A stretch of DNA of 64,000 bases from Lachnospiraceae bacterium (lineage in GTDB: Bacteria > Bacillota > Clostridia > Lachnospirales > Lachnospiraceae): assembly GCA_022845955.1 (NCBI GenBank), contig AP025576.1, forward strand, positions 2,604,001 to 2,668,000, read 5' to 3'. The stretch's first letter is position 1. Each line of letters starts with the position of its first letter. The notes beneath the pieces were generated by a model. The model worked only from the letters and a program-made list of their open reading frames with translations. It was not told where the DNA came from and made no database searches. Of the stretch, positions 51,026 to 60,876 are shown in pieces. The translations under genes and the position numbers were made by a program.

Positions 51026-51438
51026 AATTCCTCCTGGCATGACCTGCGATATTGCGTTTATAAATTAAGATGGGAACTGTTATCCAGCTGTTCCAGTAAC
51101 TGCAGGTAAAAATCCCGTCTTTTTTGCATACGTTCGTGCATGATATGATCCGCCGTGGGCGTCGAAAATCCTTCGGCTTCCCAGGACCCGGGATTTTCTA
51201 TTTTCCGGCAGGCAGACAAAACGGTATTTGGTTATCGGTCATTTTTGCACGGTTTTCTTATTATATCATATATGGGATGATTGTTATAGATCCGCTTTTT
51301 CCCGTGCCGCAGCTATTACCCGGAACTGGACAAAAGACGGGAAAAAAAGTATAATGATTCTGGCTGGAGAACGGAGGCGGAATAGCCCCGGAAAGCCATT
51401 TCACAAAGAAAATCTGAAGGTGAGGAAGGACAAGGGGT
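51026..51438. other. Intergenic region between the hydrolase and GGDEF genes
   Basis: About 410 bases. Besides the possible small - strand frame listed separately, I see AT-rich promoter-like sequence around 51250-51300 and a ribosome binding site (AAGGTGAGGAAGG) before 51439. No strong terminator or RNA signature. Confidence 0.4.
51058..51219 (-). CDS. Possible small or truncated gene
   Basis: On the - strand a 53-codon frame from TTG 51219 ends at 51058 and contains STPTADHIMHERMQKRRDFY followed by LQLLEQLDNSSHLNL. The amphipathic helical C-terminal half looks like real protein sequence. There is no ribosome binding site before the TTG and the frame is closed by a stop just upstream, so it is either a small protein with an unseen start or the tail of a decayed gene. 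Family not recognised. Confidence 0.3.
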   Translation of the reverse strand: MSACRKIENPGSWEAEGFSTPTADHIMHERMQKRRDFYLQLLEQLDNSSHLNL

Positions 51439-52365
51439 ATGGCATACGGTTCGGTTCCATTGGAAAAAAGGTTACGGGAAAATATAAAAAATTACAGACT
51501 GGAAAACCTGTATGATTTGGAGAAGATACAGAAGAGTTTCCGGAATCTGCACACTGCGCTGGGTGTGGAGCTGCTTTTAACGCAGCGGCATGGGGAAAAG
51601 GCAGTTTCAGCAGGGGACTTTGCCGCCTTCCTGTCGGATGTGGTTTCAGATCCGGGACGGAAAATCCGTGTGGCGGACAGGACAGTGGGCCATCTGTATG
51701 CCAAACCGGCAGGGGTGGATAACGAACAGGCCGTGGAGGCTGTCCTGGATGATTTGGCCGCTCTTTTTTCCTCACTCGGGGAAAAGCAGTACCGGTTCCG
51801 GGAGACTGCCATTTACGCGGATGAGTTGGAAGAGGCGCTGGAAAAAGACCGGTATCAGGCAAAACACGGGGAGCATGTGGATACACTGACAGGGCTTCTT
51901 GGCAGGACCTATTTTGACGCAAGGCTTACCCGGCTCAAAGAAACAGGTACGGCGCCCAATGCCCTGATTTGCGTGAACATCAATGACTGGAAGTTTGTTA
52001 ACGGCCATTTCGGTGATGAGGAAAGCGACAGGCTCATCCGCATTGTTGCCGATATCCTGAAAAAAGAAGCAAAGCCGGAGTATCTCATAGGGCGTGTGGA
52101 CGGAGATGTCTTTTATATAGTAATAGAAGCTCCGGAGGAAGGAGAAGCCCGGGACTACTGCAGCCGGATCAAAGAAGCCTGTCAGGTATACGAGGACGCT
52201 GTGCTGGCCCCTTCGGTTGCGATTGGTATGGTAACCAGGCTGAGTGTGGAAGAAGATTTTTACCAGTGCTTTTCCGAAGCGGAATATGAAATGTTCCGGG
52301 ATAAGTTCGATGAGAAAAACAGTCCCGGTTATCGGGAACGGCTGGAAAAGGCATTGACTAAATAA
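51439..52365 (+). CDS. GGDEF-like protein with degenerate active site
   Basis: A 308-residue protein with an N-terminal helical domain and a C-terminal GGDEF-fold domain (HVDTLTGLLGRTYFDARLTR, ALICVNINDWKFVNGHFGDEESD). The active loop reads RVDGDVF where RYGGDEF is expected, so two of the key residues differ and diguanylate cyclase activity is doubtful. It may bind nucleotide as a sensor instead. No transmembrane segment. It lies just upstream of the 260-bp palindromic element. Confidence 0.75.
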   Translation: MAYGSVPLEKRLRENIKNYRLENLYDLEKIQKSFRNLHTALGVELLLTQRHGEKAVSAGDFAAFLSDVVSDPGRKIRVADRTVGHLYAKPAGVDNEQAVEAVLDDLAALFSSLGEKQYRFRETAIYADELEEALEKDRYQAKHGEHVDTLTGLLGRTYFDARLTRLKETGTAPNALICVNINDWKFVNGHFGDEESDRLIRIVADILKKEAKPEYLIGRVDGDVFYIVIEAPEEGEARDYCSRIKEACQVYEDAVLAPSVAIGMVTRLSVEEDFYQCFSEAEYEMFRDKFDEKNSPGYRERLEKALTK

Positions 52366-52402
52366 GGAAGGATAACTGCGCTGCCGGCATTAAATAGTTT
52401 AT

Positions 52403-52662
52403 AACTCAAACTTCGCAGGAGCAAAATGGCCTTCCGCCCGCTGGCAGAGCGGTGTCCCCGGGACGGAAAAGGATATTCGCCAGTCCATCAGGCCGGACAT
52501 TCCGATGAGCCCGAAGGCGTCAAGTGTGTCAGATGAGGCTGACACACTTGACCGGTCTCATCTCCATAGCCTGAGAGGATCTGGTGAACATTCCTTTTCC
52601 GTGCCGGGGACACCGCTCTGCCAGCTGGCGGAAGGCCATTTTGCTCCTGCGAAGTTTGAGTT
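52403..52662. repeat. 260-bp multi-branched palindromic element
   Basis: The outer 36-base arms (52403-52438 and 52627-52662) are perfectly complementary, and the pairing continues inward through 52440-52461 with 52604-52625 and 52462-52473 with 52592-52603. In the centre GTCAAGTGTGTCA (from 52519) pairs with TGACACACTTGAC, and TTCGCCAG pairs with CTGGTGAA. The element starts 37 bases after the GGDEF gene and ends about 105 bases before the groES promoter. A shorter copy lies at 46401. Confidence 0.85.
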
Positions 52663-52765
52663 TATAATAAATTTATAAAAAACCATAAAATTGAGAAAAC
52701 AAGAGAAAAAAAGAGATATCACGAGATAATATTAGAAAAAAACGCATTTAGTCTTGTGAAGGGCG

Positions 52766-52794
52766 TTGCATAAAATAAACCAAAAACATAATAT
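52766..52794 (+). promoter_or_regulatory. Sigma-A promoter of groESL
   Basis: TTGCAT (52766-52771), exactly 17 bases, TAATAT (52789-52794). It lies just before the CIRCE operator. Confidence 0.75.
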
Positions 52795-52805
52795 ATGTAT
52801 AGTGT

Positions 52806-52832
52806 TTAGCACTCAATAAAGATGAGTGCTAA
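52806..52832 (+). promoter_or_regulatory. CIRCE operator (HrcA binding site)
   Basis: TTAGCACTC (52806-52814), nine bases, GAGTGCTAA (52824-52832): a perfect match to the CIRCE consensus. It overlaps the expected transcription start of groESL, so HrcA should repress the operon until heat or unfolded protein titrates GroEL. hrcA itself is not in the window. Confidence 0.97.
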
Positions 52833-52879
52833 CAACAAAAATACCGGTGTAAGAAAGAATTCATTAAGGAGGCATTTTT

Positions 52880-53167
52880 ATGAAATTAGTACCTTTAGGT
52901 GACAGAATCGTTTTGAAGCAGTTAGAAGCGGAAGAGACCACAAAATCCGGAATTGTTCTTCCCGGACAGAACAAGGAAAAACCCCAGCAGGCGGAAGTTA
53001 TTGCAGTAGGGCCTGGCGGAATGGTAGACGGCAAAGAAATCAAAATGGAAGTAAAGGCCGGAGACAAGGTTATTTACTCCAAATATGCCGGAACCGAAGT
53101 AAAGCTGGATGACGACCAGGAATACATCATTGTGAAGCAGTCCGACATCCTTGCAGTAATTGAATAA
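52880..53167 (+). CDS. groES: Co-chaperonin GroES
   Basis: A 95-residue co-chaperonin, the lid of the GroEL folding chamber. It begins MKLVPLGDRIVLKQLEAEE and has the mobile-loop region ETTKSGIVLPGQ and the conserved KVIYSKYAGTEVKLDD. AAGGAGG precedes the ATG. It is controlled by CIRCE and co-transcribed with groEL 43 bases downstream. Confidence 0.98.
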   Translation: MKLVPLGDRIVLKQLEAEETTKSGIVLPGQNKEKPQQAEVIAVGPGGMVDGKEIKMEVKAGDKVIYSKYAGTEVKLDDDQEYIIVKQSDILAVIE

Positions 53168-53207
53168 GAAGAAAGCAAAATTAAATTTATAATCAGGAGG
53201 CGTTTAA

Positions 53208-54833
<1,626 letters not shown>

Positions 54834-54908
54834 GAAGATGTAACATCTGAGACAGATCGGAATTGTTACAGGCAGACATCAGATAATTGAAAACAGAACC
54901 CTATGATG

Positions 54909-54939
54909 CTGCGGCCGTTTGATTACGGCCGCAGTTTTT
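54909..54939 (+). terminator. Terminator of groESL
   Basis: CTGCGGCCGT (54909-54918) pairs perfectly with ACGGCCGCAG (54925-54934) around a 6-base loop, followed by TTTTTATT. It lies 75 bases after groEL. Confidence 0.9.
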
Positions 54940-55025
54940 ATTCCTGCGGGCAACGGCCAGGCGGATGCACCTGCATGGACCTAAAAGTTCTATTGTCAAA
55001 AAAAGCTTCCGCCGCGGCGGAAGCC

Positions 55026-55922
55026 CTAAAAACAACAGGTTACAAAATTACCTTTTCCATTTTCCTTTGCCTGATACATTGCCTTATCCGCCGCCCGGTA
55101 ATAATCAAAATAGGAAGGGGCATACTCTTTATTGACGGCGGCCCCGATGCTGACGCTAACAGGAATACAGTTCTCGCTTAATTCCCTGGTTCGGCGGAGG
55201 ATCTCGGAACAAATTCTCTGTACCAGATTCTCATCATCCGTATTATAGGCGAAAAGGCCGAATTCGTCTCCTCCTATCCGGTAAACCGTATCTGTTTTCC
55301 TGCATACACAGCGCAGTATGGTGGCGAAATGATGCAGAATCTCATCTCCCTGGCAATGGCCGTATGTATCGTTGATAACTTTAAAGTTGTCAATATCAAA
55401 AACAAACATGGCATTGCGGGTGGAAGAACTTTGCTGCATGAGATTATTCTGGATCAGCTGTCTGCCCGCGGCGGCATTATAAATGCCGGTATGGCTGTCC
55501 ATGTTGGCCAGATGCTGGAGCTTAAGCCTTTGGTGTACCTCATAGTCAATGTCCTGGAAAAAACCGACTGCCTGCATCTGCCCGGAAACACAATCCGCGA
55601 AGGAGGTAAAAACTGCACGGTACCAGTGATAGTCCCTGCACGTGCCAAGCCGGGCCAGAAGTTCGGCGGTAAGGGTACAGTCCTGGACTTCCAGCGAATG
55701 AAACAGATGGGAAAGGGCGGGAAGATAATCCGGGTGAAGCAGGCCTGTATCAACAAGTCCCTGTGCGCCGTTTGTAATCCTGTCAGGAAGCCCGCAGCGC
55801 AGCGCTGCCTCCGGTTCCGGAAACAAGGCGTGCGTCTGGATATCATATTCCCATATCATATCTGCGAAATTCTGGAGCAGAATTCCCAGTTTTTGTGAAC
55901 TTAAATCCCATTCTTTTTTCAT
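55026..55922 (-). CDS. Diguanylate cyclase (GGDEF) with PAS-like sensor
   Basis: A 298-residue protein with an N-terminal PAS-like region (NFADMIWEYDIQTHALF) and an intact GGDEF domain (FVFDIDNFKVINDTYGHCQG, YRIGGDEFGLF). All catalytic residues are present, so it should make c-di-GMP from GTP. An RxxD inhibitory site is not evident. The start is uncertain: ATG 55922 gives the family-like beginning MKKEWDLSSQK, while the frame is open to ATG 55991; neither has a strong ribosome binding site. No membrane segment, so it is a cytoplasmic sensor. Confidence 0.88.
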   Translation of the reverse strand: MKKEWDLSSQKLGILLQNFADMIWEYDIQTHALFPEPEAALRCGLPDRITNGAQGLVDTGLLHPDYLPALSHLFHSLEVQDCTLTAELLARLGTCRDYHWYRAVFTSFADCVSGQMQAVGFFQDIDYEVHQRLKLQHLANMDSHTGIYNAAAGRQLIQNNLMQQSSSTRNAMFVFDIDNFKVINDTYGHCQGDEILHHFATILRCVCRKTDTVYRIGGDEFGLFAYNTDDENLVQRICSEILRRTRELSENCIPVSVSIGAAVNKEYAPSYFDYYRAADKAMYQAKENGKGNFVTCCF

Positions 55923-56099
55923 TCGTTGGTTTCCACCGTCTTTCTGTTTATATCTTACTTCTATCGTATCATCCTTTCCGATGCCCTGCAATCTGGCAGA
56001 GAACGTAATATTTTGACAAAAGGAGACAAAAACAGGGCTTTTATGTTAGAATAATTAAATCTGTTGTAACTATGAAAACGGGATGGAAAGAGAGGAAAC

Positions 56100-56858
56100 A
56101 TGAAAAAAATGACATATATAGTAATCGCTTTGGGAATTCTTTGTCTGCTTTATTGTGCGGGAATACTTATTTCCGGTGTTTACGGCTCCTGGTTTTTCCT
56201 TATATGGGGGATAGCGGGAACCGGTTTCCTCGCCCTGGCCTGGTTATACCAGCATGGTGTATGGCTGCAGCTTCCGGGAGGAATGCGGAAGCTGATGATC
56301 GCTGTCGTACTTCTGGGGGCGGCGGTGTTCCTGTTTGTGGAGGGACTGCTGATCAGCAGATTTTCCAGTAAGGGCGTGCCGGATCTGGATTATCTGATCG
56401 TACTCGGTGCACAGATGCGGGAGAGCGGACCGAGCAAGGCCCTGGCACTGCGTCTGGATACGGCGGCCGCTTATCTGGTGGAAAACGAAGGGACGCTCGT
56501 GGTGGTGTCAGGCGGAAAGGGGAGCAATGAACCGGTGAGCGAGGCGCAGGGAATGTATGACTATCTGACCGCAAAGGGAATTGCACCGGACAGAATCCTG
56601 CTGGAGGATCGATCCACCAATACCAAAGAAAACCTGGAGTATTCCCGCAGCCTGATTCCGGAGGAGGCTTCCGTAGGAATCGTAACCAATAACTTTCACG
56701 TATACCGCAGCACCAGACTGGCTGCCAGTCTGGGATATTCCACCGTCTATGGCCTGGCCGCCCCTTCGGATACCGCCATGCAGGCCAACAATATGGTACG
56801 GGAATTTTTCGGCGTCATAAAAGACCTTCTCTATGGAAATATGACCCTTGGATGGTAA
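56100..56858 (+). CDS. YdcF/DUF218 membrane protein
   Basis: A 252-residue protein with three N-terminal transmembrane helices and a DUF218 (YdcF-like) domain: DYLIVLGAQMRESGPSKALA, VVVSGGKGSNEPVSEA, EDRSTNTKENLEYS and VTNNFHVYRSTRLA. Such proteins are implicated in envelope metabolism (SanA/ElyC-like), with an unknown reaction. GAGAGGAAAC precedes the ATG. Short intergenic space on both sides, probably monocistronic. Confidence 0.88.
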   Translation: MKKMTYIVIALGILCLLYCAGILISGVYGSWFFLIWGIAGTGFLALAWLYQHGVWLQLPGGMRKLMIAVVLLGAAVFLFVEGLLISRFSSKGVPDLDYLIVLGAQMRESGPSKALALRLDTAAAYLVENEGTLVVVSGGKGSNEPVSEAQGMYDYLTAKGIAPDRILLEDRSTNTKENLEYSRSLIPEEASVGIVTNNFHVYRSTRLAASLGYSTVYGLAAPSDTAMQANNMVREFFGVIKDLLYGNMTLGW

Positions 56859-56981
56859 TAGATCAGTCGGCCCATTGATAAGCAGGCAAATACGGACATT
56901 TTGGTCGGTTGACTTATCTGGGGAGAAATAATATAATAAAATATAGTTTTTTAGGGAAAAATGACCAGAAGGAGAAGCGCC

Positions 56982-57506
56982 ATGAAGAAACTGGAAGAGT
57001 ATGTGAGATGTATCCCGGATTTCCCGGAGGAAGGAGTTATGTTCAGGGACGTAACCAGTGTCCTGCAGGATGCGGACGGCCTGCATCTGGCTATTGATAC
57101 CATGCAGGAACTGATAGATGATCTGGAATTCGACGTGGTAGTGGGACCGGAATCCAGAGGATTTATTTTCGGAACGCCTATCGCTTACAATAATCATAAA
57201 CCCTTCGTTCTTATCCGGAAAAAGGGAAAGCTTCCCTGTGAAACCGCTTCCATGGAGTATGATCTGGAGTATGGCACTGCTGTTATTGAGATTCACAAGG
57301 ATGCTATCCGTCCTGGTCAGAAAATTCTGATAGTGGATGATCTTATCGCTACCGGCGGTACTACGGAGGCGATGATCCGCCTGGTGGAAGAGCTGGGCGG
57401 AGAAGTGGTCGGAGTCGTCGTCCTTATGGAGCTTGCGGGCTTGAAGGGACGGGAAAAGCTGGCAGGATACCGTCTGGAATCCGCCATTTGCTTTGAAGGA
57501 AAGTAA
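56982..57506 (+). CDS. apt: Adenine phosphoribosyltransferase
   Basis: A 174-residue purine-salvage enzyme making AMP from adenine and PRPP. The PRPP loop is LIVDDLIATGGTTEAMIRL, and the adenine-side segment is GPESRGFIFGTPIAY. ATG 56982 follows AGAAGGAG; a longer frame from 56961 is less likely. The pairing apt-relA is common in Firmicutes. Confidence 0.95.
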   Translation: MKKLEEYVRCIPDFPEEGVMFRDVTSVLQDADGLHLAIDTMQELIDDLEFDVVVGPESRGFIFGTPIAYNNHKPFVLIRKKGKLPCETASMEYDLEYGTAVIEIHKDAIRPGQKILIVDDLIATGGTTEAMIRLVEELGGEVVGVVVLMELAGLKGREKLAGYRLESAICFEGK

Positions 57507-57602
57507 GACAGCAGGGCAGGGAGTGTATCGGATGGAAGCGATGTCCCGCACTCTATGGAATCCAGTAACCAGATCAATATAATGCAGCGCCGGTGATGAT
57601 AT

Positions 57603-60038
57603 ATGAATATGACGGATGAAAAGATAACGGATAAGGTGCAGGCCGTGGCTCCCACAGAAACGGCCGTGCTGCCGGAAGAAAAAAGTAAAATTGTGTATGA
57701 GGGCGGTGGCAGTCTTGCCCGCGGACAGAGAAAGAAAGGCAGAGGCCTGGTTCTTGACGACGGACGGATTGAAGCCATGAAAGAATATTTAAGTCCTGAG
57801 GAGCTTTATCAGGACCTTATTTCCCGTGTGCGCAGATATCATCCGTCGGACGATATTTCCATGATAGAGAAGGCCTATAAAATTGCCTATGCCGCCCATG
57901 AAGGGCAGGTGCGCAAGTCCGGGGAGCCTTATATCATCCATCCCTTATGTGTCGCCATAATCCTTGCGGATTTGGAACTGGATAAGGAAACGATTGAAGC
58001 GGGGCTTCTTCACGATGTGGTGGAAGATACCATCATGACCGAGGAAGAAATCGAAAAGGAATTCGGGCCGGATGTCGCCCTGCTGGTGGACGGCGTTACC
58101 AAGCTGCAGCAGATCAATTTCCCCAGTGATAAGGGAAACGGGGATAATAAAACGGCGGATCAGCAGGAAATGCAGGCGGAGAACCTGCGTAAAATGTTCC
58201 TTGCCATGGCAAAGGATATCCGGGTTATCATGATAAAGCTGGCCGACCGCCTCCATAATATGAGAACCCTGAAATACCAGCCTCCGGCTAAACAGCAGAA
58301 AATTGCCAGGGAAACCATGGAAATCTATGCGCCTATCGCCCAGCGCCTGGGCATATCCAAAATTAAGGTGGAGCTGGATGACCTTTCCCTGAAATATCTG
58401 GAGCCGGATGTCTATTATGATCTGGTGGACAAAATAGCCGTCCGCAGAAGCGAGCGGGAAGAGTATATCCAGCAGATCGTGGATGAAGTGACGGAACATA
58501 TGAAAAATGCAGGCATCAAGTCCCAGATTGACGGACGTGTGAAGCATTTCTTCAGCATCTATAAAAAAATGAAAAACCAGAGCAAGACGCTGGATCAGAT
58601 TTACGATTTGTTCGCCGTGCGTATTATTGTGGATTCGGTAAAGGACTGCTATGCAGCCCTTGGTGTCATCCACGAAATGTATAAACCCATACCCGGCCGA
58701 TTTAAAGACTATATTGCCATGCCAAAGGCCAACATGTATCAGTCTCTGCATACCACGGTAATCGGCAGTTCCGGCCAGCCTTTCGAAATCCAAATCCGTA
58801 CCATGGAAATGCATAAGGCGGCGGAATTTGGTATCGCCGCACATTGGAAATACAAAGAAGCCTCTGACGGCAAGAAGGTGGCGGCCCAGGAAGAAGAAAA
58901 GCTGGCCTGGCTGCGCCAGATTCTGGAATGGCAGAGGGATATGTCCGACAATAAGGAATTCATGAATCTGCTGAAAAGCGATTTGGATCTGTTTTCCGAC
59001 AGCGTTTACTGCTTTACCCCTACCGGTGATGTAAAGACACTGCCGGCGGGCAGCACCCCTATTGATTTTGCCTATAGCGTGCATACCGCCGTGGGAAACA
59101 AGATGATCGGAGCCAGGGTAAACGGCAAGCTTGTCACCATTGATTATGAAATCCAGAACGGCGATCGGATAGAGATCCTCACTTCCCAGAATTCCAAAGG
59201 CCCCAGCCGGGACTGGCTGAATCTGGTAAAGAGCACACAGGCCAAAAACAAGATCAACCAATGGTTTAAGAACGAGTTCAAAGAAGAAAATATCATAAAA
59301 GGAAAGGAAATGCTGAACGCTTACTGTAAAGCCAAAAGCGTGAACATTTCCGATATCATGAAGCCTCCTTATATGGAAGCCCAGATGAAAAAATATGGGT
59401 TTAAGGACTGGGAATCCCTTTTGGCAGCTGTTGGCCATGGCGGGTTGAAGGAAGGCCAGATTATCAACCGTATGCAGGAGCTGTATGACAAGGACCATCC
59501 CAAGGTGCTGAGCAATGAGGAGGTGCTTGCCAACGTGGCGGAAAACGCCCAGGCAAGGCAGATGCTTCCCCGCGCAAAGAGTAAGAACGGTATTGTGGTT
59601 AAGGGGATCCATGACGTGGCGGTACGTTTTTCCAAGTGCTGTTCCCCGGTCCCGGGTGATGAAATTATCGGTTTTGTTACCAGGGGAAGAGGAATTTCCA
59701 TCCACAGGACAGACTGCGTGAATGTCATCAATCTGCCGGAAGTGGAACGGGCGAGACTGATCGATGCAGAATGGGAGGCTTCCCCGGATAACAGGGCAGG
59801 TGAAAAATACCTGGCGGAAATCAATATTTACGCCAATAACCGCAGCGGCCTGCTGGCTGATATCTCCAGGGCCCTTACAGAAAAGAACATCGATATCCTC
59901 TCAATGAATACAAGGACCAATAAACAGGGAATGGCCACCCTGTCCGCATCCTTTGAAATCAGCAGCAGAGATGAGCTGATCCGTATCATCGATAAGATCC
60001 GGACAATAGACAGCATAATTGATATAGAAAGAAGTTAA
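57603..60038 (+). CDS. relA: Bifunctional (p)ppGpp synthetase/hydrolase
   Basis: An 811-residue Rel protein. The hydrolase HD domain has GLLHDVVEDTIMTEEEIE (His137-Asp138). The synthetase domain holds VKHFFSIYKKMKNQSKTLDQ and NMYQSLHTTVIG. A TGS domain (YCFTPTGDVKTLPAGSTPID) and a C-terminal ACT domain (EINIYANNRSGLLADISRAL) complete the long form. It sets stringent-response alarmone levels in reply to starved ribosomes. The N-terminal 50 residues are a variable extension; a start at ATG 57609 is also possible. Confidence 0.96.
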   Translation: MNMTDEKITDKVQAVAPTETAVLPEEKSKIVYEGGGSLARGQRKKGRGLVLDDGRIEAMKEYLSPEELYQDLISRVRRYHPSDDISMIEKAYKIAYAAHEGQVRKSGEPYIIHPLCVAIILADLELDKETIEAGLLHDVVEDTIMTEEEIEKEFGPDVALLVDGVTKLQQINFPSDKGNGDNKTADQQEMQAENLRKMFLAMAKDIRVIMIKLADRLHNMRTLKYQPPAKQQKIARETMEIYAPIAQRLGISKIKVELDDLSLKYLEPDVYYDLVDKIAVRRSEREEYIQQIVDEVTEHMKNAGIKSQIDGRVKHFFSIYKKMKNQSKTLDQIYDLFAVRIIVDSVKDCYAALGVIHEMYKPIPGRFKDYIAMPKANMYQSLHTTVIGSSGQPFEIQIRTMEMHKAAEFGIAAHWKYKEASDGKKVAAQEEEKLAWLRQILEWQRDMSDNKEFMNLLKSDLDLFSDSVYCFTPTGDVKTLPAGSTPIDFAYSVHTAVGNKMIGARVNGKLVTIDYEIQNGDRIEILTSQNSKGPSRDWLNLVKSTQAKNKINQWFKNEFKEENIIKGKEMLNAYCKAKSVNISDIMKPPYMEAQMKKYGFKDWESLLAAVGHGGLKEGQIINRMQELYDKDHPKVLSNEEVLANVAENAQARQMLPRAKSKNGIVVKGIHDVAVRFSKCCSPVPGDEIIGFVTRGRGISIHRTDCVNVINLPEVERARLIDAEWEASPDNRAGEKYLAEINIYANNRSGLLADISRALTEKNIDILSMNTRTNKQGMATLSASFEISSRDELIRIIDKIRTIDSIIDIERS

Positions 60039-60042
60039 ACAC

Positions 60043-60714
60043 ATGGCGAATTTGAAAATAGGGCGCATGGTTCTCAGCATGTGCCAGACCAATTGTTATT
60101 TTGTATATAAGGAATCACAGAATTCCGGGACAGAGGCCCAAGCCGGTGCCGGGAAAGAAACGGATGTGGTTCTGGTGGATCCGGCAGACCAGGGAAGGCA
60201 GATTTATGAAGCCCTTAAAGGGAAAGGATTTCATGTATCTGCCATTCTGCTTACCCATGGCCATTTCGATCATATCTGGGGAGCCAATGAACTCCGTAAG
60301 CTTTCAGGCGCTCCTATTTATGCTTATGAGCAGGAAAAAGAGGTATGCGAAAACGCCGCAATGAATGTATCGGATCAGGCCGGCAGGCCGGAAACCGTCG
60401 TTCCCGATTATTACCTTGAGGATGGAGAGCTGCTGGAGCTTGCCGGAATGCGTTTCCGCCTTCTTGCAACACCGGGCCATACCAAGGGAAGCTGCTGCTA
60501 TTATATAGAAGAGGAAAAGATCCTGCTGTCCGGGGATACCCTGTTTGAGGGATCCGTGGGAAGAACGGATTTCCCTACCGGAAGCATGAGCAGCCTGGTA
60601 CGATCCATCAAGGAAAAACTGCTGGTGCTTCCCGGAGACGTAACCGTATATCCCGGACATGGGGATCAGACCACTATCGGTGATGAAAAGAAATATAATC
60701 CCTATTGCCAGTGA
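60043..60714 (+). CDS. MBL-fold hydrolase, glyoxalase II-like
   Basis: A 223-residue metallo-beta-lactamase-fold protein. The metal motif is LTHGHFDHIWGA, with further ligands in ATPGHTKGS, LSGDTLFEGSVGRTD and YPGHGDQTTIG. This is the YcbL/hydroxyacylglutathione hydrolase-like group. It follows relA by four bases, a conserved order in Lachnospiraceae and other clostridia. Substrate unknown. Confidence 0.92.
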   Translation: MANLKIGRMVLSMCQTNCYFVYKESQNSGTEAQAGAGKETDVVLVDPADQGRQIYEALKGKGFHVSAILLTHGHFDHIWGANELRKLSGAPIYAYEQEKEVCENAAMNVSDQAGRPETVVPDYYLEDGELLELAGMRFRLLATPGHTKGSCCYYIEEEKILLSGDTLFEGSVGRTDFPTGSMSSLVRSIKEKLLVLPGDVTVYPGHGDQTTIGDEKKYNPYCQ

Positions 60715-60808
60715 AAGGAACAGATTATTTTGATGATAAAATATAAGAGGATGCCTATCCTTTACTTAACAAATAAGTGACGGCATCTGTTATCAGAAGC
60801 ATCAGTAC

Positions 60809-60837
60809 AAACCAATCGGCAAAGGCTGGATTGGTTT
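60809..60837 (+). terminator. Stem-loop between the MBL gene and hemZ
   Basis: AAACCAATC (60809-60817) pairs with GATTGGTTT (60829-60837). Only a weak T tail follows, so it may be a poor terminator or an mRNA structure ahead of hemZ. Confidence 0.45.
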
Positions 60838-60876
60838 TACTCATGTTTATCTATGAATGGGGAAGGAAAGCATGAA

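Noticed and set aside
57945..59705. 586-codon open frame antisense to relA
   Set aside because: It is a frame shadow of a strongly coding gene; its translation shows no family motif and it has no ribosome binding site.
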